Positions 43,006-53,600 of a DNA stretch of 64,000 bases are shown piece by piece. Position 1 is the first letter of the stretch, and each line of letters opens with the position of its first letter. The position numbers and the translations under genes were made by a program. Under the pieces are notes generated by a model. The model was not told where the DNA came from and did not search any database. It saw only the letters and a program-made list of their open reading frames with translations. Source of the DNA: Catellatospora sp. KI3 (GTDB taxonomy: Bacteria > Actinomycetota > Actinomycetes > Mycobacteriales > Micromonosporaceae). The stretch covers positions 62,001-126,000 of the forward strand of contig NZ_JASAMB010000003.1 of NCBI RefSeq assembly GCF_029948125.1, read 5' to 3'.

Positions 43006-43814
43006 CCGCCCAGTACCTCGATTCGGCGCAGTGCCGCGCGCCATACCAGCGCGCTCGCGATGATCATTACGGCGGCCCAGCCCGCCTGGCGGAGCAGGAT
43101 GAGCCCGGCCTCGCCGAGGCCGTCGAAGCGTCCGAGCAGCAGCCGGACCGGCCCGTCGACCATGCTCTGGAACGGCAGCGCCCCGGCGATCGCGGCGATC
43201 GGGCGGGGCAGCAGGTCCAGTGGCACCAGCGCGCCGGACAGGAACACGACCACGCTGTTGACGACCATGCTGACGCCCCAGGTGTTCGTCGTGATCAGCG
43301 CGGAGATGCCGACCAGCAGCTGGATCGTGAACGCGATGACCATCGACGGGACCGCGGCCAGCGCGAACAGGGCGACGCCGGACGCGGACGGGGCGTAGGG
43401 CGAGAACACCAGCGAGAAGATGACCACCAGTGGGATGCCGACCAGCAGGAACTCGGCCAGCACCACCGGCAGCGCCATGAAGGCGCGGCTGATCGGGTAG
43501 CTGACCGGCCGGACCAGCGAGACCGCGATGTCGCCGTCGGCGATCTCCTGCGCGGTGCCGTCCCCGGCCCCGCTGTTGTGCAGCAGGGTGAGCAGCTGCG
43601 CCGCGAGCAGGTAGGTGGTGATGGCGGCGGCGTCGTAGCCGCCGATGCTCTGGCCCGGGCTCTGGGTGATGACCGCGCGCCACAGGAAGACCACCACCGC
43701 CGTGCTGACGACTTTGATCAGCAGCGAGACGAACAGGTCGGACCGGTACTGCAGGCGGGCCTGCAGGGTGCTGCCGGCGAACGGCAGGTACCGGCGCAGG
43801 GCGGCCGCGCTCAT
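43002..43814 (-). CDS. ABC-2 type permease
   Basis: 270 residues, six membrane helices, with IADGDIAVSLVRPVSYPISRAFM and SALITTNTWGVSMVVNSVVVFLSGALVPLDLLP. It overlaps the ATPase gene by 4 bp, so the three exporter genes form one coupled unit. Confidence 0.85.
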   Translation of the reverse strand: MSAAALRRYLPFAGSTLQARLQYRSDLFVSLLIKVVSTAVVVFLWRAVITQSPGQSIGGYDAAAITTYLLAAQLLTLLHNSGAGDGTAQEIADGDIAVSLVRPVSYPISRAFMALPVVLAEFLLVGIPLVVIFSLVFSPYAPSASGVALFALAAVPSMVIAFTIQLLVGISALITTNTWGVSMVVNSVVVFLSGALVPLDLLPRPIAAIAGALPFQSMVDGPVRLLLGRFDGLGEAGLILLRQAGWAAVMIIASALVWRAALRRIEVLGG

Positions 43815-44809
43815 ACCCGTCCTCCGGCGTAGATCTCCTGGATGACCGTCTTCAGCTCGGGCTCGGGGGCGTAGCAGTCGCTGATCTCGAACCGTTCGAG
43901 CAGGCTGGCCAGCACCTCGCGGGAGGTGAGCTGGTCGGCGGGGTAGTCGATGCGCACCCGGTGGTCGTCGGTGACCGAGGCGGTCGCCTTGGGCAGCATG
44001 GCGTCGACCTCGCGGACGGTCTCATCGAGGGTCTCCGGGCCGCTGTGGCTGAACAGCACCGAGCGCTGCGACGCGGTGGCGACCAGACCGGCGATGGTGC
44101 CCTGGTGGATGACGCGGCCCTTGTCGACCACGAGGACCTGGTCGCAGATGGAGGTGATGTCGCCGAGGTCGTGGCTGGTGAGCACGACGGTGGTGCCCAG
44201 CTCGGCGTTGGCCCGGTTGACCAGCGCCCGGACGGCGTCCTTGACCATCAGGTCGAGGCCGATGGTGGGCTCGTCCCAGAAGACCACCTTCGGGTCGTGC
44301 AGCAGGGAGGCGGCGACCTCGGCGCGCATGCGCTGGCCGAGGCTGAGCATCCGGACCGGGGTGCCGCCGAGCTCGTCGATGTCCAGCAGCTCGCGGTAGA
44401 TGCCCAGGTTGCGCTGGTAGACGGCGTCGGGGATGTCGTAGATGCGCTGGAGGATCCGGAACGAGTCGGTCACCGACAGGTCCCACCACAGCTGGGTGCG
44501 CTGTCCGAACACGACGCCCATGGCCTGCGCCGCGCGGCGGCGGTCGCGGTACGGCTCCACCCCGTTGACCAGGCAGCTGCCGCCGGTGGGGGTCATGATG
44601 CCGGTGAGCAGCTTGATGGTGGTGGACTTGCCGGCGCCGTTGGCCCCGATGTACGCCGTCTTCGCCCCCGCCGGCACCTCGAACGAGACGTCGTCCACTG
44701 CCCGCACGGTCTCGTATTCGCGGCTGAAGAGGCTGCTCAACGCCCCTCTGAGGCCGGGTCGGCGCTTGTATTTACGAAATTCCATAGTCAAGTTCGTCGC
44801 TTTAATCAC
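43811..44809 (-). CDS. ABC transporter ATP-binding protein
   Basis: 332 residues from the GTG at 44809 (MIKATNLTMEF); GTG at 44818 is also possible. Walker A IGANGAGKST, Q-loop VVFGQRTQLWWD, signature MLSLGQRMRAEVA (LSxGQ), Walker B VVFWDEPTIGLD, H-loop LTSHDL. With two permeases it makes an ABC-2 exporter, the best candidate for product export or self-resistance. Confidence 0.9.
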   Translation of the reverse strand: MIKATNLTMEFRKYKRRPGLRGALSSLFSREYETVRAVDDVSFEVPAGAKTAYIGANGAGKSTTIKLLTGIMTPTGGSCLVNGVEPYRDRRRAAQAMGVVFGQRTQLWWDLSVTDSFRILQRIYDIPDAVYQRNLGIYRELLDIDELGGTPVRMLSLGQRMRAEVAASLLHDPKVVFWDEPTIGLDLMVKDAVRALVNRANAELGTTVVLTSHDLGDITSICDQVLVVDKGRVIHQGTIAGLVATASQRSVLFSHSGPETLDETVREVDAMLPKATASVTDDHRVRIDYPADQLTSREVLASLLERFEISDCYAPEPELKTVIQEIYAGGRV

Positions 44810-44865
44810 GGCGGCCACCGTAACAGTAGGCGACCCCGGCTGCAAGAGCCGCTAGACGGTGTGAG

Positions 44866-44893
44866 ATATTAAAAGGTTTTGGCCAATGCAAAT
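44866..44893 (-). promoter_or_regulatory. Probable promoter of the exporter operon
   Basis: AT-rich stretch (about 44855-44900) in a GC-rich setting. On the minus strand TAATAT (44871-44866) could be a -10 with TTTGCA about 15 nt upstream. The leader to the start codon would be about 45 nt. Confidence 0.3.
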
Positions 44894-44909
44894 AGGAGAC
44901 GGCAAGGGT

Positions 44910-44935
44910 GCCGAGCGCGCCGCACCGCGCTCGGC
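44910..44935. terminator. Hairpin between the BtrH-like gene and the exporter operon
   Basis: Perfect 10-bp arms GCCGAGCGCG (44910-44919) and its complement (44926-44935), 6-nt loop. It probably ends the leftward transcript from 50333 to 45079. Confidence 0.55.
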
Positions 44936-45078
44936 ATGAGATATACCCAGGTCAGCAGAGTGCCAACCGGCATTCGCCGTTCATCTGTCGATGTTTATCA
45001 CCTCAAGACAAGCGCGGTCGCGACCACGACTGCGGGCCGAGGACCCGGGCCCGCCACCCGGCCGCCGCCGCCGTCCGG

Positions 45079-46083
45079 TCACCTCCAGCCCCGCAGCAGA
45101 TCCACCGCCTGCTCCAGCACGCGCTGCTCGGTGTCGCGCATCCGGCCCAGCTGGTCGACCTCGGCCAGGCCGAACTCGGCCGCCTTCCCGCTCATCTCGC
45201 GGAACAGCATCCGGTTGCGCAGGTTGAACGCCTGCTTCTCCAGCGCCCTGCCCTCGGCCGCCAGCCCGGCGAGGCCGTCGCCGAGCAGCTCGGCCATCCG
45301 GTCCAGGCGGAACCGCATCAGCCGCTTGTGCTCCCACAGCACATGCAGGAAGTGGATGCTGTACTCGGCCTTGCCCGTGACGTAGTCGGCCAGGTACTCC
45401 TGCAGCGGCCCGTACGAGTCGATGCCGTAGCGGCGCGTCCAGGCCGGCTGGAACATCTCGAACGGGATGGACACGTTGGCGCCGCTGAGGTAGTCCTCGA
45501 ACGACCGCCGCACCAGCCGGAAGTTGAAGTCGTAGCTCGCGTCGGCGCGCACCCGGTACAGGTAGACCTGCGGGCACCAGTTGGGCACCGTGTCCAGGCT
45601 GCGGTAGGCCAGCCGCAGCTGCTCGAAGCCGATGGTGGACCGCCGGATGACGTCCTCCTTGGTGAAACCGAACGTCGAGAACGTCTTCGCCTCGTCGTCC
45701 ACGCCGCACAGCAGGATGTCGTGCGAGCCGTTGCGGACCCCGTAGCCGGGACGGCTCGGCACGTAGTAGTCGTCGAGGTTGAGGTAGACGTAGTAGCCCG
45801 CGTCGACCGCGTCCCGGCAGAACCGCACCGGGTCGACCCCGGTCGCGTTCACCCAGTCGCGGTTGGCCCGGACCACCTCCAGCCACGGGCTGATCGCGTA
45901 GTCGTACAGGCAGAAGCAGAAGGGCACGGGCGAGCCGGGGCTCTCGTCGTACGCGAGGTGGATGTAGTTGCTGAGGATCCAGTCCCGCGACCGGTCGTCG
46001 GTGCCCATGACCGCCAGCGGGAAAGCGTAGAAGTGGTATCCGAAAGCGATCGGATCGGCGAGGGGGAGCTCCTTCGCGGTCAC
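45079..46083 (-). CDS. BtrH-like biosynthesis protein of uncertain activity
   Basis: 334 residues from the GTG at 46083, with AAAGGAG upstream. The N-terminal 150 residues recall the BtrH N-terminal / papain-like fold (DAVDAGYYVYLNLDDYYVPS, RNGSHDILLCGVDDEAKTFSTFGF), where His and Asp could act in catalysis. The C-terminal 130 residues are helical (EYSIHFLHVLWEHKRLMRFRLDRMAELL). BtrH in butirosin synthesis moves an acyl group from a carrier protein to an aminoglycoside. A carrier-to-acceptor acyl transfer in this cluster is possible but unproved. Confidence 0.5.
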   Translation of the reverse strand: MTAKELPLADPIAFGYHFYAFPLAVMGTDDRSRDWILSNYIHLAYDESPGSPVPFCFCLYDYAISPWLEVVRANRDWVNATGVDPVRFCRDAVDAGYYVYLNLDDYYVPSRPGYGVRNGSHDILLCGVDDEAKTFSTFGFTKEDVIRRSTIGFEQLRLAYRSLDTVPNWCPQVYLYRVRADASYDFNFRLVRRSFEDYLSGANVSIPFEMFQPAWTRRYGIDSYGPLQEYLADYVTGKAEYSIHFLHVLWEHKRLMRFRLDRMAELLGDGLAGLAAEGRALEKQAFNLRNRMLFREMSGKAAEFGLAEVDQLGRMRDTEQRVLEQAVDLLRGWR

Positions 46084-46151
46084 GTCACTCCTTTGCCGGG
46101 GTAGGGGATGGGCCGGGCCCGCCCGATCGGCGGCCCGGCGGGGGCGGCCTG

Positions 46152-47123
46152 CTACACGGCCCGGACCTGAAGCTGGTTGAAGCCGTGCTCGTGCTGCTCG
46201 GCCGCGGGCCGCGTCCGCGGCGCGCGGACCAGGACCCGCTTGAGCCACCGGTCCGTGCCGTCGTAGCGGGCCTGGAACGAGCCGCGGCCGTGCACCGCGA
46301 CGTCGTTGTCGATGATCAGCAGGTCGCCGTCGGACAGCGGCACCATCACGCTGGTCTCGTCCAGCCGCCGCCCCAGGTCCGCGTACGCCTGCTCGAAGTC
46401 GTCGTCCGGCCCGAGCAGCCGGGTGTAGGTCGGGTCGTAGCGCAGGCACAGCTCGCCGTCGCGCCGCCACAGCGTCGCCATGCCCTGCGAGGCCCGCCCG
46501 CCGGCGACGTCGTCCTCGTAGCTGGCGTCGGGGAAGATGACCAGCTTCGGCTCGGACAGCGCGGCGACCTGCTCCGGGCTCAGCCCGATCGCACCGGTGG
46601 TGGCGATGCGGCTGCCCACGCCGTCGGGGTTGCGTACGCAGGCCAGCAGCAGGAAGTCGGCGCGATCGGGGTGGAACGCGTCCTCGGTGTGCCAGGTCAG
46701 CGGGGCGATGCTGCTGCCGCCGACCTGCACCGTCTCGTACCCGGGTGCGGGCAGGATGTTGTGGACGATGTGGCCGTCCTGCTGGTTCTCCCAGCCGAAG
46801 ACCTCCCCGTGCAGCGCGGCCACCAGGGTGAGGCCGAGGTCGAACCGGGCGGTGCGGGCGCGGTCGACGTCCTTCCAGTGCGTCGCGGTCGGCCCCTGTT
46901 CGCCGAAGGCGGCGAACAGGCCCTTGACGACCCGGTAGCCGACCCCGGGCGCGGGCGGCCGGGTCAGCTCGGCCAGCCGCGCCCGGGTCCCGGCGGCCAG
47001 TCCCGTGTCGGGCCGCGCCAGCACGGTGTCGGCGGTGACCCCGGCCGCCGCCAGGGCGCCGGCCGCGCGGACGAGCTCCCGGGCGAGCTCGTCCCGCTCG
47101 GTTTCGATGTCCAGAAGCGTCAT
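46152..47123 (-). CDS. Fe(II)/2-oxoglutarate oxygenase of the VioC/AsnO clavaminate-synthase-like type
   Basis: 323 residues from the ATG at 47123. Iron ligands: HxE in LTWHTEDAFHPDRAD and the distal His in IIDNDVAVHGRGSFQARYDG, with 2-oxoglutarate Arg in DRWLKRVLV. VioC, OrfP and AsnO, which hydroxylate beta-carbons of free Arg or Asn, have the same HTEDAFHPxRADF block. It is likely to hydroxylate a free amino acid such as arginine. A paralogue is at 54147. Confidence 0.85.
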   Translation of the reverse strand: MTLLDIETERDELARELVRAAGALAAAGVTADTVLARPDTGLAAGTRARLAELTRPPAPGVGYRVVKGLFAAFGEQGPTATHWKDVDRARTARFDLGLTLVAALHGEVFGWENQQDGHIVHNILPAPGYETVQVGGSSIAPLTWHTEDAFHPDRADFLLLACVRNPDGVGSRIATTGAIGLSPEQVAALSEPKLVIFPDASYEDDVAGGRASQGMATLWRRDGELCLRYDPTYTRLLGPDDDFEQAYADLGRRLDETSVMVPLSDGDLLIIDNDVAVHGRGSFQARYDGTDRWLKRVLVRAPRTRPAAEQHEHGFNQLQVRAV

Positions 47124-47148
47124 CTGACAGCCTTTCGGTCGCCGGGGT

Positions 47149-48087
47149 TCAGTAACCCCGCGAGAGGTCGACGGTGTTGCCCAGGGGCCGGGCGGAGCGG
47201 TAGCGGTGGACCTGGTCCAGCAGCAGGGCCAGGCAGCGCTGCTCGGTCTGCTCGGTGGTGTCGGCGCAGTGCGGGGTGATGACGGTGCCGGGCAGGTCCC
47301 ACAGTGGTGAGCCGGGCGGCAGCGGCTCGTCGTCGAAGACGTCCAGGGCGGCACCGGCCAGGTGCCCGGAGCGCAGCGCCGCGACCAGCGCGTCCTGGTC
47401 CACGACCGGTCCCCGGCCGACGTTGACCAGGAAGGCGCCGCCGGGCAGCAGCGCCAGCTCGGGGCCGCCGAGCAGGCCCCGGGTCTGCTCGGTCAGCGGC
47501 GCCGCGACCACCAGCGCGTCGAGCTGCCGCAGGAACTCGGGCAGCTGCGCCGGGCCGTACGTGCGTACCACCTCGGCCACCGCCCCGGGGCCGCGCCGCA
47601 GCCCCAGCACGGTCACGCCCAGGGCGCTCAGCAGCCGGGCGGTGGACCGGCCCAGGTCGCCCAGGCCGAGGACGCCGATGGTCTTGCCGCTGATCTCGTC
47701 GGCGGCGGCCGGACGCCAGCGCCGGTCGCGCTGGGCGTCCAGCAGCGCGGGCAGCCGCTTGTAGTGGGCCAGCAGCAGGGCCGCCACGTGCTCGGCCACG
47801 GCCGGGCCGTGCGTGCCGACCCCGTTGGTGACCACCACGTCGCGGCCGCGCAGCGCGGCCAGGACCCGCGGCGGCAGGCCGCTGGCCCTGGTGTGCAGCC
47901 AGCGCAGGCGGTGCTGGTCGGCGACGAACCGCGCCAGCTCCGCCTCGTCAGCCTCCCACACCAGCGCCGCCTCGACGTCCGGGCCGCTGTCGTCGAACCC
48001 GCCGTCCGGCCACGCCTGGGCGACCTGCTTCGCCACCGTCGGCGGCGCGCCGAACAGCCGGACCCGGGCGGGTGCGCCGGTGGTCAC
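47149..48087 (-). CDS. D-2-hydroxyacid dehydrogenase family protein
   Basis: 312 residues from the GTG at 48087, overlapping the mbtH stop by 4 bp. NAD site GVLGLGDLGRSTARLL; catalytic Arg in LVNVGRGPVVDQ, Glu in FDDEPLPPGS, His in VITPHCADTT. It interconverts 2-oxo and D-2-hydroxy acids, so it could prepare a hydroxy-acid or keto-acid precursor for the peptide. Confidence 0.87.
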   Translation of the reverse strand: MTTGAPARVRLFGAPPTVAKQVAQAWPDGGFDDSGPDVEAALVWEADEAELARFVADQHRLRWLHTRASGLPPRVLAALRGRDVVVTNGVGTHGPAVAEHVAALLLAHYKRLPALLDAQRDRRWRPAAADEISGKTIGVLGLGDLGRSTARLLSALGVTVLGLRRGPGAVAEVVRTYGPAQLPEFLRQLDALVVAAPLTEQTRGLLGGPELALLPGGAFLVNVGRGPVVDQDALVAALRSGHLAGAALDVFDDEPLPPGSPLWDLPGTVITPHCADTTEQTEQRCLALLLDQVHRYRSARPLGNTVDLSRGY

Positions 48088-48293
48088 CGGGTGCCCTGCG
48101 CCTGCAGGCGTACGCTGCGCGGGCGCAGGTCCGTCCACACCTGTCCGATGTGCTCGAGGCAGTCCTCGCGGCTGCCGGCGAACCCGTCGCCGGTCCAGCC
48201 CGCGGGCACGGGCTGCCCGTCCGGCCAGACGGAGTACTGCTCCTCGTCGTTCACGACGACCAGGTACCGCTGCGCTTCGTCAGCTTCGTGCAT
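48084..48293 (-). CDS. MbtH-like protein
   Basis: 69 residues. Diagnostic residues: NDEEQYSVWP, VPAGW, and CLEHIGQVWTDLRPRS. MbtH proteins bind NRPS adenylation domains and are often needed for activity or solubility. Two stand-alone A-domain proteins in the cluster are possible partners. Confidence 0.95.
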   Translation of the reverse strand: MHEADEAQRYLVVVNDEEQYSVWPDGQPVPAGWTGDGFAGSREDCLEHIGQVWTDLRPRSVRLQAQGTR

Positions 48294-48332
48294 GGGAGAG
48301 CTCCTCGACTGTCAGGGGCGCCGGGTCCGGGT

Positions 48333-50333
48333 TCACTCGACGATCACGGGCTTGGGCAGCTGGTCGGCGGCCTTGATGAAGCACGAGCCCGGCCCGCCGT
48401 CGCGCCGGAAGGAGGCGGCCAGCGCCGCGAAGTTCTCGTCGCTGGTCAGGTAGTAGTCGGCCAGCTTGTTGACCATGTCGGGGGTGGAGGTGCCGCAGCT
48501 GCGGCGGATGTCGGGCGACCAGGACAGCAGGAAGATCGCGGTCTCGGTGTAGCCCTGGTCCAGCCACTGCTGCCACATCGCGTCGCGGTCGGCCTCCTGG
48601 CCGGCGAAGAAGCCGACGGCGCGCTGGCGCGGCCCGGTCGGCGGCGGGGTCGCCGGCACCGGCTCGCGGCGCAGCTCGACCCGGCGCCCGGCCAGGTAGA
48701 GCAGGCCCAGCCCCTTGTTGATGCAGAAGGTCAGCGCCTCGGCGGCGGTGTTGACGTTGGGTTCGCCCTTGTCGTTCAGCGAGGTGTTGCACAGGATCGG
48801 CACGCCGGTCCGCTCCCGGAAGGCGTCGATCGCCTGGTGGAGCAGCGGGTTGGCGGCGGCGGTGACGGTCTGGTGGCGGGCGGTGCCGTCGAGGTGGACG
48901 ATCGCCGGGACCCGCTCGGCCGCGTCGTCGCGGACCCGGACCGCCTCCAGCATGAACGGCGACGGCCGGTCCTGGGCGAACCAGTCGCCGGAGTGCTCGG
49001 CCAGCACGATCGGTGCCACCGGGCGCCACCACTGGCGCTGCTTGTAGTGGTTGAGCAGGTCCTTCACCTTCGACGTGCGGGGGTCGCCGAGCAGGCTGCG
49101 GGCGCCCAGCGCCCGGGGTCCGATCTCGGCGGGGCCGTCGACCCAGGCCAGGACGTTGTCGGTGACGTCGGCGACGAACCGGTCGGCGGCGAAGTCGCTG
49201 ACGTCGGCGATCCACGGCGCGAACTCGGCCAGCGCCGCGTCCACGTCGCGCAGCGGCATGCCCTGGTACGGCGAGTCGATCCGCAGGTCGGCCCCGTCGA
49301 AGGCGCCGCTGCCGTACAGGCCCAGCAGGCCCAGGCCCAGCGCCTGACCGGAGTCGTTGGCGCAGGGCGGGGTCAGCAGCCCGCGGAACTTGAACCTGTC
49401 CAGCAGCAGCGTGTTGGTGGGGCAGTTCAGCGCGAAGCCGCCGCCCATGGCCAGGTAGGCGTCCTCGGTGCGGACCTGGCCGAGCTTGCGCAGCTGCTCG
49501 ACGTTGTCGACCGCGATCAGGTCGCAGGCGCGCTGGATGTGCTTCATCACCGCGCTGCGGATGTTCTCCTCGCGGCTGAACGCGCTGTCCATGCGGTGGC
49601 TGCCCAGCTGCTCCTCGGCCTCCTTGAGTAGCGTCTCCACCAGCTCGAAGGCGGTCTTCCAGGGCGTCTCGCGGCCGCCGCGCAGCCGCAGCGAGCCGAC
49701 CGCCGCCGCGATGTCGAAGGCGAACGCGGTGCCGGTGGCCGAGGCCAGCGCCATCAGCGAGCCCGGCTCCAGGCCGAACTTCGTCGAGGCGGCGGTGTAG
49801 AGCGGGCCGGGCGAGGCGACGGGGGCGAACGACAGGCGGCCCTGCTGGGAGAGGCAGCCGGCGTACCAGTACTGCGGGCTGCGGTTGTCCAGGACGGTGT
49901 CGGGCGCCCCGTCGACGGCCAGGCCGACGATGGTCTCGTTCTTGAACAGGGCGGTGTCCATGAGCAGCCCGCTGAACAGGTGGGACAGGCTGTGCACGGG
50001 GAACTTCTCGGCACCGGCGGGCACGGTGACCGGCTGCGCGCCGGGCAGTCCGGGCGTACCCCAGACCGCGCTCATGTCCGCCAGGCTGAGCCCTTCGTCG
50101 GCCAGCAGCGCGTTCAGGAAGGCCTCGGTCCGCTCGCGGGTGTACAGCGGCCACGCGTGGTGCTTCTGCCCGCTGACCCGCTCCACCTCCCACATGCGGG
50201 CGAGTTCGACCCGGCCGCGGGTGCGCCGCCACAGGGCCACGCAATGGTCGTGCCGGGCCGACAGAATGGCGATGTCACCCGGTGGAATCAGGTAGCACGA
50301 AAGAAAGTATTCGGTGTCGCGGCTGCTTTCCAC
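48333..50333 (-). CDS. Carbamoyltransferase (NodU/CmcH family), divergent member
   Basis: 666 residues from the GTG at 50333; an upstream ATG at 50417 is possible but lacks a ribosome site. Family marks: EVERVSGQKHHAW, HSLSHLFSGLL, GGGFALNCPTNTLLLDRF, DGPAEIGPRALGARSLLGDPR, WWRPVAPIVL and NTSLNDKGEPNVNTAAEAL. The C-terminal extension of about 100 residues beyond the usual end (from about 560) has no recognised motif. It likely carbamoylates a hydroxyl or an amine of the peptide. In viomycin and capreomycin clusters a carbamoyltransferase acts on the side chain. Confidence 0.82.
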   Translation of the reverse strand: MESSRDTEYFLSCYLIPPGDIAILSARHDHCVALWRRTRGRVELARMWEVERVSGQKHHAWPLYTRERTEAFLNALLADEGLSLADMSAVWGTPGLPGAQPVTVPAGAEKFPVHSLSHLFSGLLMDTALFKNETIVGLAVDGAPDTVLDNRSPQYWYAGCLSQQGRLSFAPVASPGPLYTAASTKFGLEPGSLMALASATGTAFAFDIAAAVGSLRLRGGRETPWKTAFELVETLLKEAEEQLGSHRMDSAFSREENIRSAVMKHIQRACDLIAVDNVEQLRKLGQVRTEDAYLAMGGGFALNCPTNTLLLDRFKFRGLLTPPCANDSGQALGLGLLGLYGSGAFDGADLRIDSPYQGMPLRDVDAALAEFAPWIADVSDFAADRFVADVTDNVLAWVDGPAEIGPRALGARSLLGDPRTSKVKDLLNHYKQRQWWRPVAPIVLAEHSGDWFAQDRPSPFMLEAVRVRDDAAERVPAIVHLDGTARHQTVTAAANPLLHQAIDAFRERTGVPILCNTSLNDKGEPNVNTAAEALTFCINKGLGLLYLAGRRVELRREPVPATPPPTGPRQRAVGFFAGQEADRDAMWQQWLDQGYTETAIFLLSWSPDIRRSCGTSTPDMVNKLADYYLTSDENFAALAASFRRDGGPGSCFIKAADQLPKPVIVE

Positions 50334-50609
50334 GTTGTCCGTCTCCCGTCTGAACCTGGCTGTCCGTGCTTTCGGCAAGGCCGACTCCGGTCGTCGAGAG
50401 CGCAGCATAGGCGGCATGACGGGAGTAGGTCGACAGCAGCTCAGGCAGGGTGACTAAGCGAAACGTTGAGGCCGTGGCAATGGTTTGTTGAATTGCTTCT
50501 GCTCGATTTAGACAATTGGCCGCTCAAGTGCTCGGCGGTAGCCTCCTCGGAGGACGAATGGAGTCCACGTGTTCAGTCTTGCTGGTCATACGGGAGATGG
50601 AACAGCGGC
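50334..50609. promoter_or_regulatory. Divergent promoter region of the NRPS and carbamoyltransferase genes
   Basis: Lower GC than its neighbours, especially 50480-50600. TTGAAT (50488-50493), 17 nt, GACAAT (50511-50516) is a weak plus-strand promoter candidate. No strong inverted repeat was seen. Confidence 0.3.
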
Positions 50610-53600
50610 ATGCGGATAACTCGGCGCAGTCTATGGGAATGCTCTTCTCCGATAAGTGCGGGCAGTGTGCACGGCGCCTTCGAGGCGCTGGCCGACGCTG
50701 ACCCGGACGCGGTCGCCGTGATCGCCGCGGCGGGCCGGCTGACCTATGCCGAGCTGGACGCGCTGGCCAACCAGCTGGCCCACGTGCTGGCCGCCGCGGG
50801 TGTGGGTCCGCAGTCGCACGTGGGGGTGCTGGCCGAGCCGTCGCTGGCCCTGGCGGTGGCGATCCTCGGGGTGCAGAAGGCCGGTGCGGCCTACGTGCCG
50901 CTGGACGCCGGGTACCCGGCGCAGCGGCTGGAGCATCTGCTGGCCGACTCGGGCGCGGCGGTGGTCGTCGCCCAGCACGACCTGGTGGACAAGGTGCCGG
51001 CCGCGGGTGCCCGGGTGGTCGCCCTCGACCCGTCCTGGCAGGTGCTGGCCGGTGCCCCGCAGACCCGGCCGGGCGTGGCGGCGGGGCTGGACGACGTGGC
51101 GGCCGTCTACTACACCTCGGGCTCGACCGGGTCGCCCAAGGGCGTGCTGATCACCCATCGCGGGCTGCTCAACCTGGCCGAGGCGGCCGCGGGCGAGTTC
51201 GGGCTCGAACCGGGCGACCGCTTCCTGCAGCTGGCCTCGATCAGCTTCTCCGCCGCGCTGGAGGAGATCTTCCCGCCGCTGCTGTGCGGCGCCACCGTGG
51301 TCCTGGCGGGCTACCGGCAGGCGCTGCCGTCGGTCGAGCACTTCCTGGACGTGCTGAAGACCGGGCAGATCAACGGATTCGAGATCACGACGGCGTACTG
51401 GCACCAGCTGGTGGACGAGCTGGCCGCCACCGGCGGCACACTGCCGGACTCGGTGCGGTTCGTCGTCATCGGCGGCGACCGCGCCAAGGCCGAGCACGTG
51501 CTGGAGTGGCGCAAGACCGGCATCCCGCTGATCAACGTGTACGGGCCCACCGAGTCCACGGCCACCGCGAGCTACCACCACACCGGCCGGGAGGTGCCGA
51601 CCGGGGACGGGCTGCTGCCCATCGGGCGCCCCATCCTGAACACGCAGCTGCACCTGCTGGACGCAGGCATGGCCCCGGTGCGGCCGGGTGAGGTCGGCGA
51701 GCTCTACATCGGCGGGATGGCGCTGGCGCGCGGCTACCACGGCGCACCGGCCAAGACCGCGGCCGCGTTCGTGCCGGACCCGTTCGGGGCCGCCGGCGGC
51801 CGCCTGTACCGCACCGGCGACCTGGCGCGCACCCTGCCCGACGGCACGGTCGAGTTCCTCGGCCGCAGCGACAACCAGATCAAACTCCGGGGGGTACGGA
51901 TCGAGCCGGCCGAGGTCGAGGTGGCCCTGCAGGGGCACCCGCAGGTGCGGCAGGCGCTGGTCACCGTGTCGGCCGACGACGAGCCCGAGGACCGCCACCT
52001 GGTGGCGTACCTGACCACCGCCGACGGCGTGCTCGACCAGGCCGGCCTGCGCGGGTACCTGGCGGCGATCCTGCCCGCGCACTCGATCCCGACCGTGTTC
52101 GTGGTGCTCGACCAGATCCCGCTGACCCCCAACGGGAAGGTCGACCGCCGGGCGCTGCCGCCGGTGACGGCGTCGCGGCCGGGCACCCCGTACGTGGCCC
52201 CGCGTCAGGGCACCGAGGCCGAGATCGCCTCGCTCTGGGCCGACGTGCTGAAACTCGACCAGGTCGGTAGTGCCGACGACTTCTTCGCCCTGGGCGGCAA
52301 CTCGCTGCAGGCCGTCCGCATCGTCTCGCTGGCCCGCCGCCGTTTCGAGGTGCGGCTGCTGCCGCACGACCTGCTGCAGGATCCCACGGTCGCGGCCTTC
52401 GCCACCCGCATCGACGGCCTGCGCCAGGAGCAGGCGGCCGACGGCGGGCAGGGTGTGCCGGACTGGGCCGCCTGGCGCGAGCGGCGCCGGCAGGTCGAGC
52501 GGGAGCTGCATGACCGGACGGGTCAGGCCGGGGCGGGCCCGATCGCGATGTCGCAGCAGAGCCTGTGGATGCTGAGCAAGTTCATGCCCCGCATCCCGCT
52601 CTACAACGAGGCGTGGCAGTGCCGCCTGCGCGGTGTGCTGGACGTCGCGGCGCTGCGGCGGGCGCTGTCGGCGATCGCCGCGCGGCACGAGACCCTGCGC
52701 ACCCGGTACGCGATGGTGGGCGGGCAGCCCGTCCAGGTGGTCGACGACGAGGTGGACATCCGGCTGGAGCACCGGGACCTGTCCGGAGTGGAGCCGGCTG
52801 ATCGCCTGGCGGCCGCCCAGGCCGAACGCGACGAGCTGATCCTCACCCCGCTGAACCCGGCCGAAACGCCGCTGGCCAAGGTGTGGCTCTACCCGCTGTC
52901 CGAGGACGACCACCTGGCCGTGTTCGTGATGCACCACATCGTCTTCGACGGGATCTCCAAGGAGGTCTTCCTGGACGAACTCGTGGCGCTGTACGAGGCG
53001 TTCCGCACCGGCGCCGAACCCGAGCTGCCCGAGCTGCCGCTGCACTACGGCGAGTTCGCCCTCTGGCAGCGCGCGCACCTGACCGGCGCCACCCTGGACC
53101 GGCTGGTCGGCTACTGGCGCGACCGGCTGGCCGACCCGCCGCCGCCGCTGCCGCTGCCGCTGGACCGGCCCGCGCCGGCCAGCCAGGACTACACCGGCGC
53201 CAAGATCGTGGTGCCGCTGCCGCCCGAGCTGCGCGACCGGGTGATCGCCCTGGCCCGCGCCGAGAGCGTCACGCCGTACATGGTGCTGCTCACCGCGCTC
53301 TACGGGCAGCTGCGCGGCAGCACCGGGCAGCACGACCTGTGCGTGGGCTCGCCGCTGGCCAACCGGGTGCAGCCCGGCCTGGACGCGCTGATCGGGTGCT
53401 TCATCAACTCCATCGCGCTGCGGGTCTCGGTCGACGGCGACCCGACCTACCGCCAGGCGCTGGGCCGGGTCCGGGCCGCGTGCCTGGACGCGATCGAGCA
53501 CCAGGAGCTGCCGTTCGACAAGCTGGTTGAGGAGCTGCGGCCGCCGCGCCACCCGGGGCGCAGCCCGTACTTCCAGGTGTGGTTCGCGATGTCGGACGAC

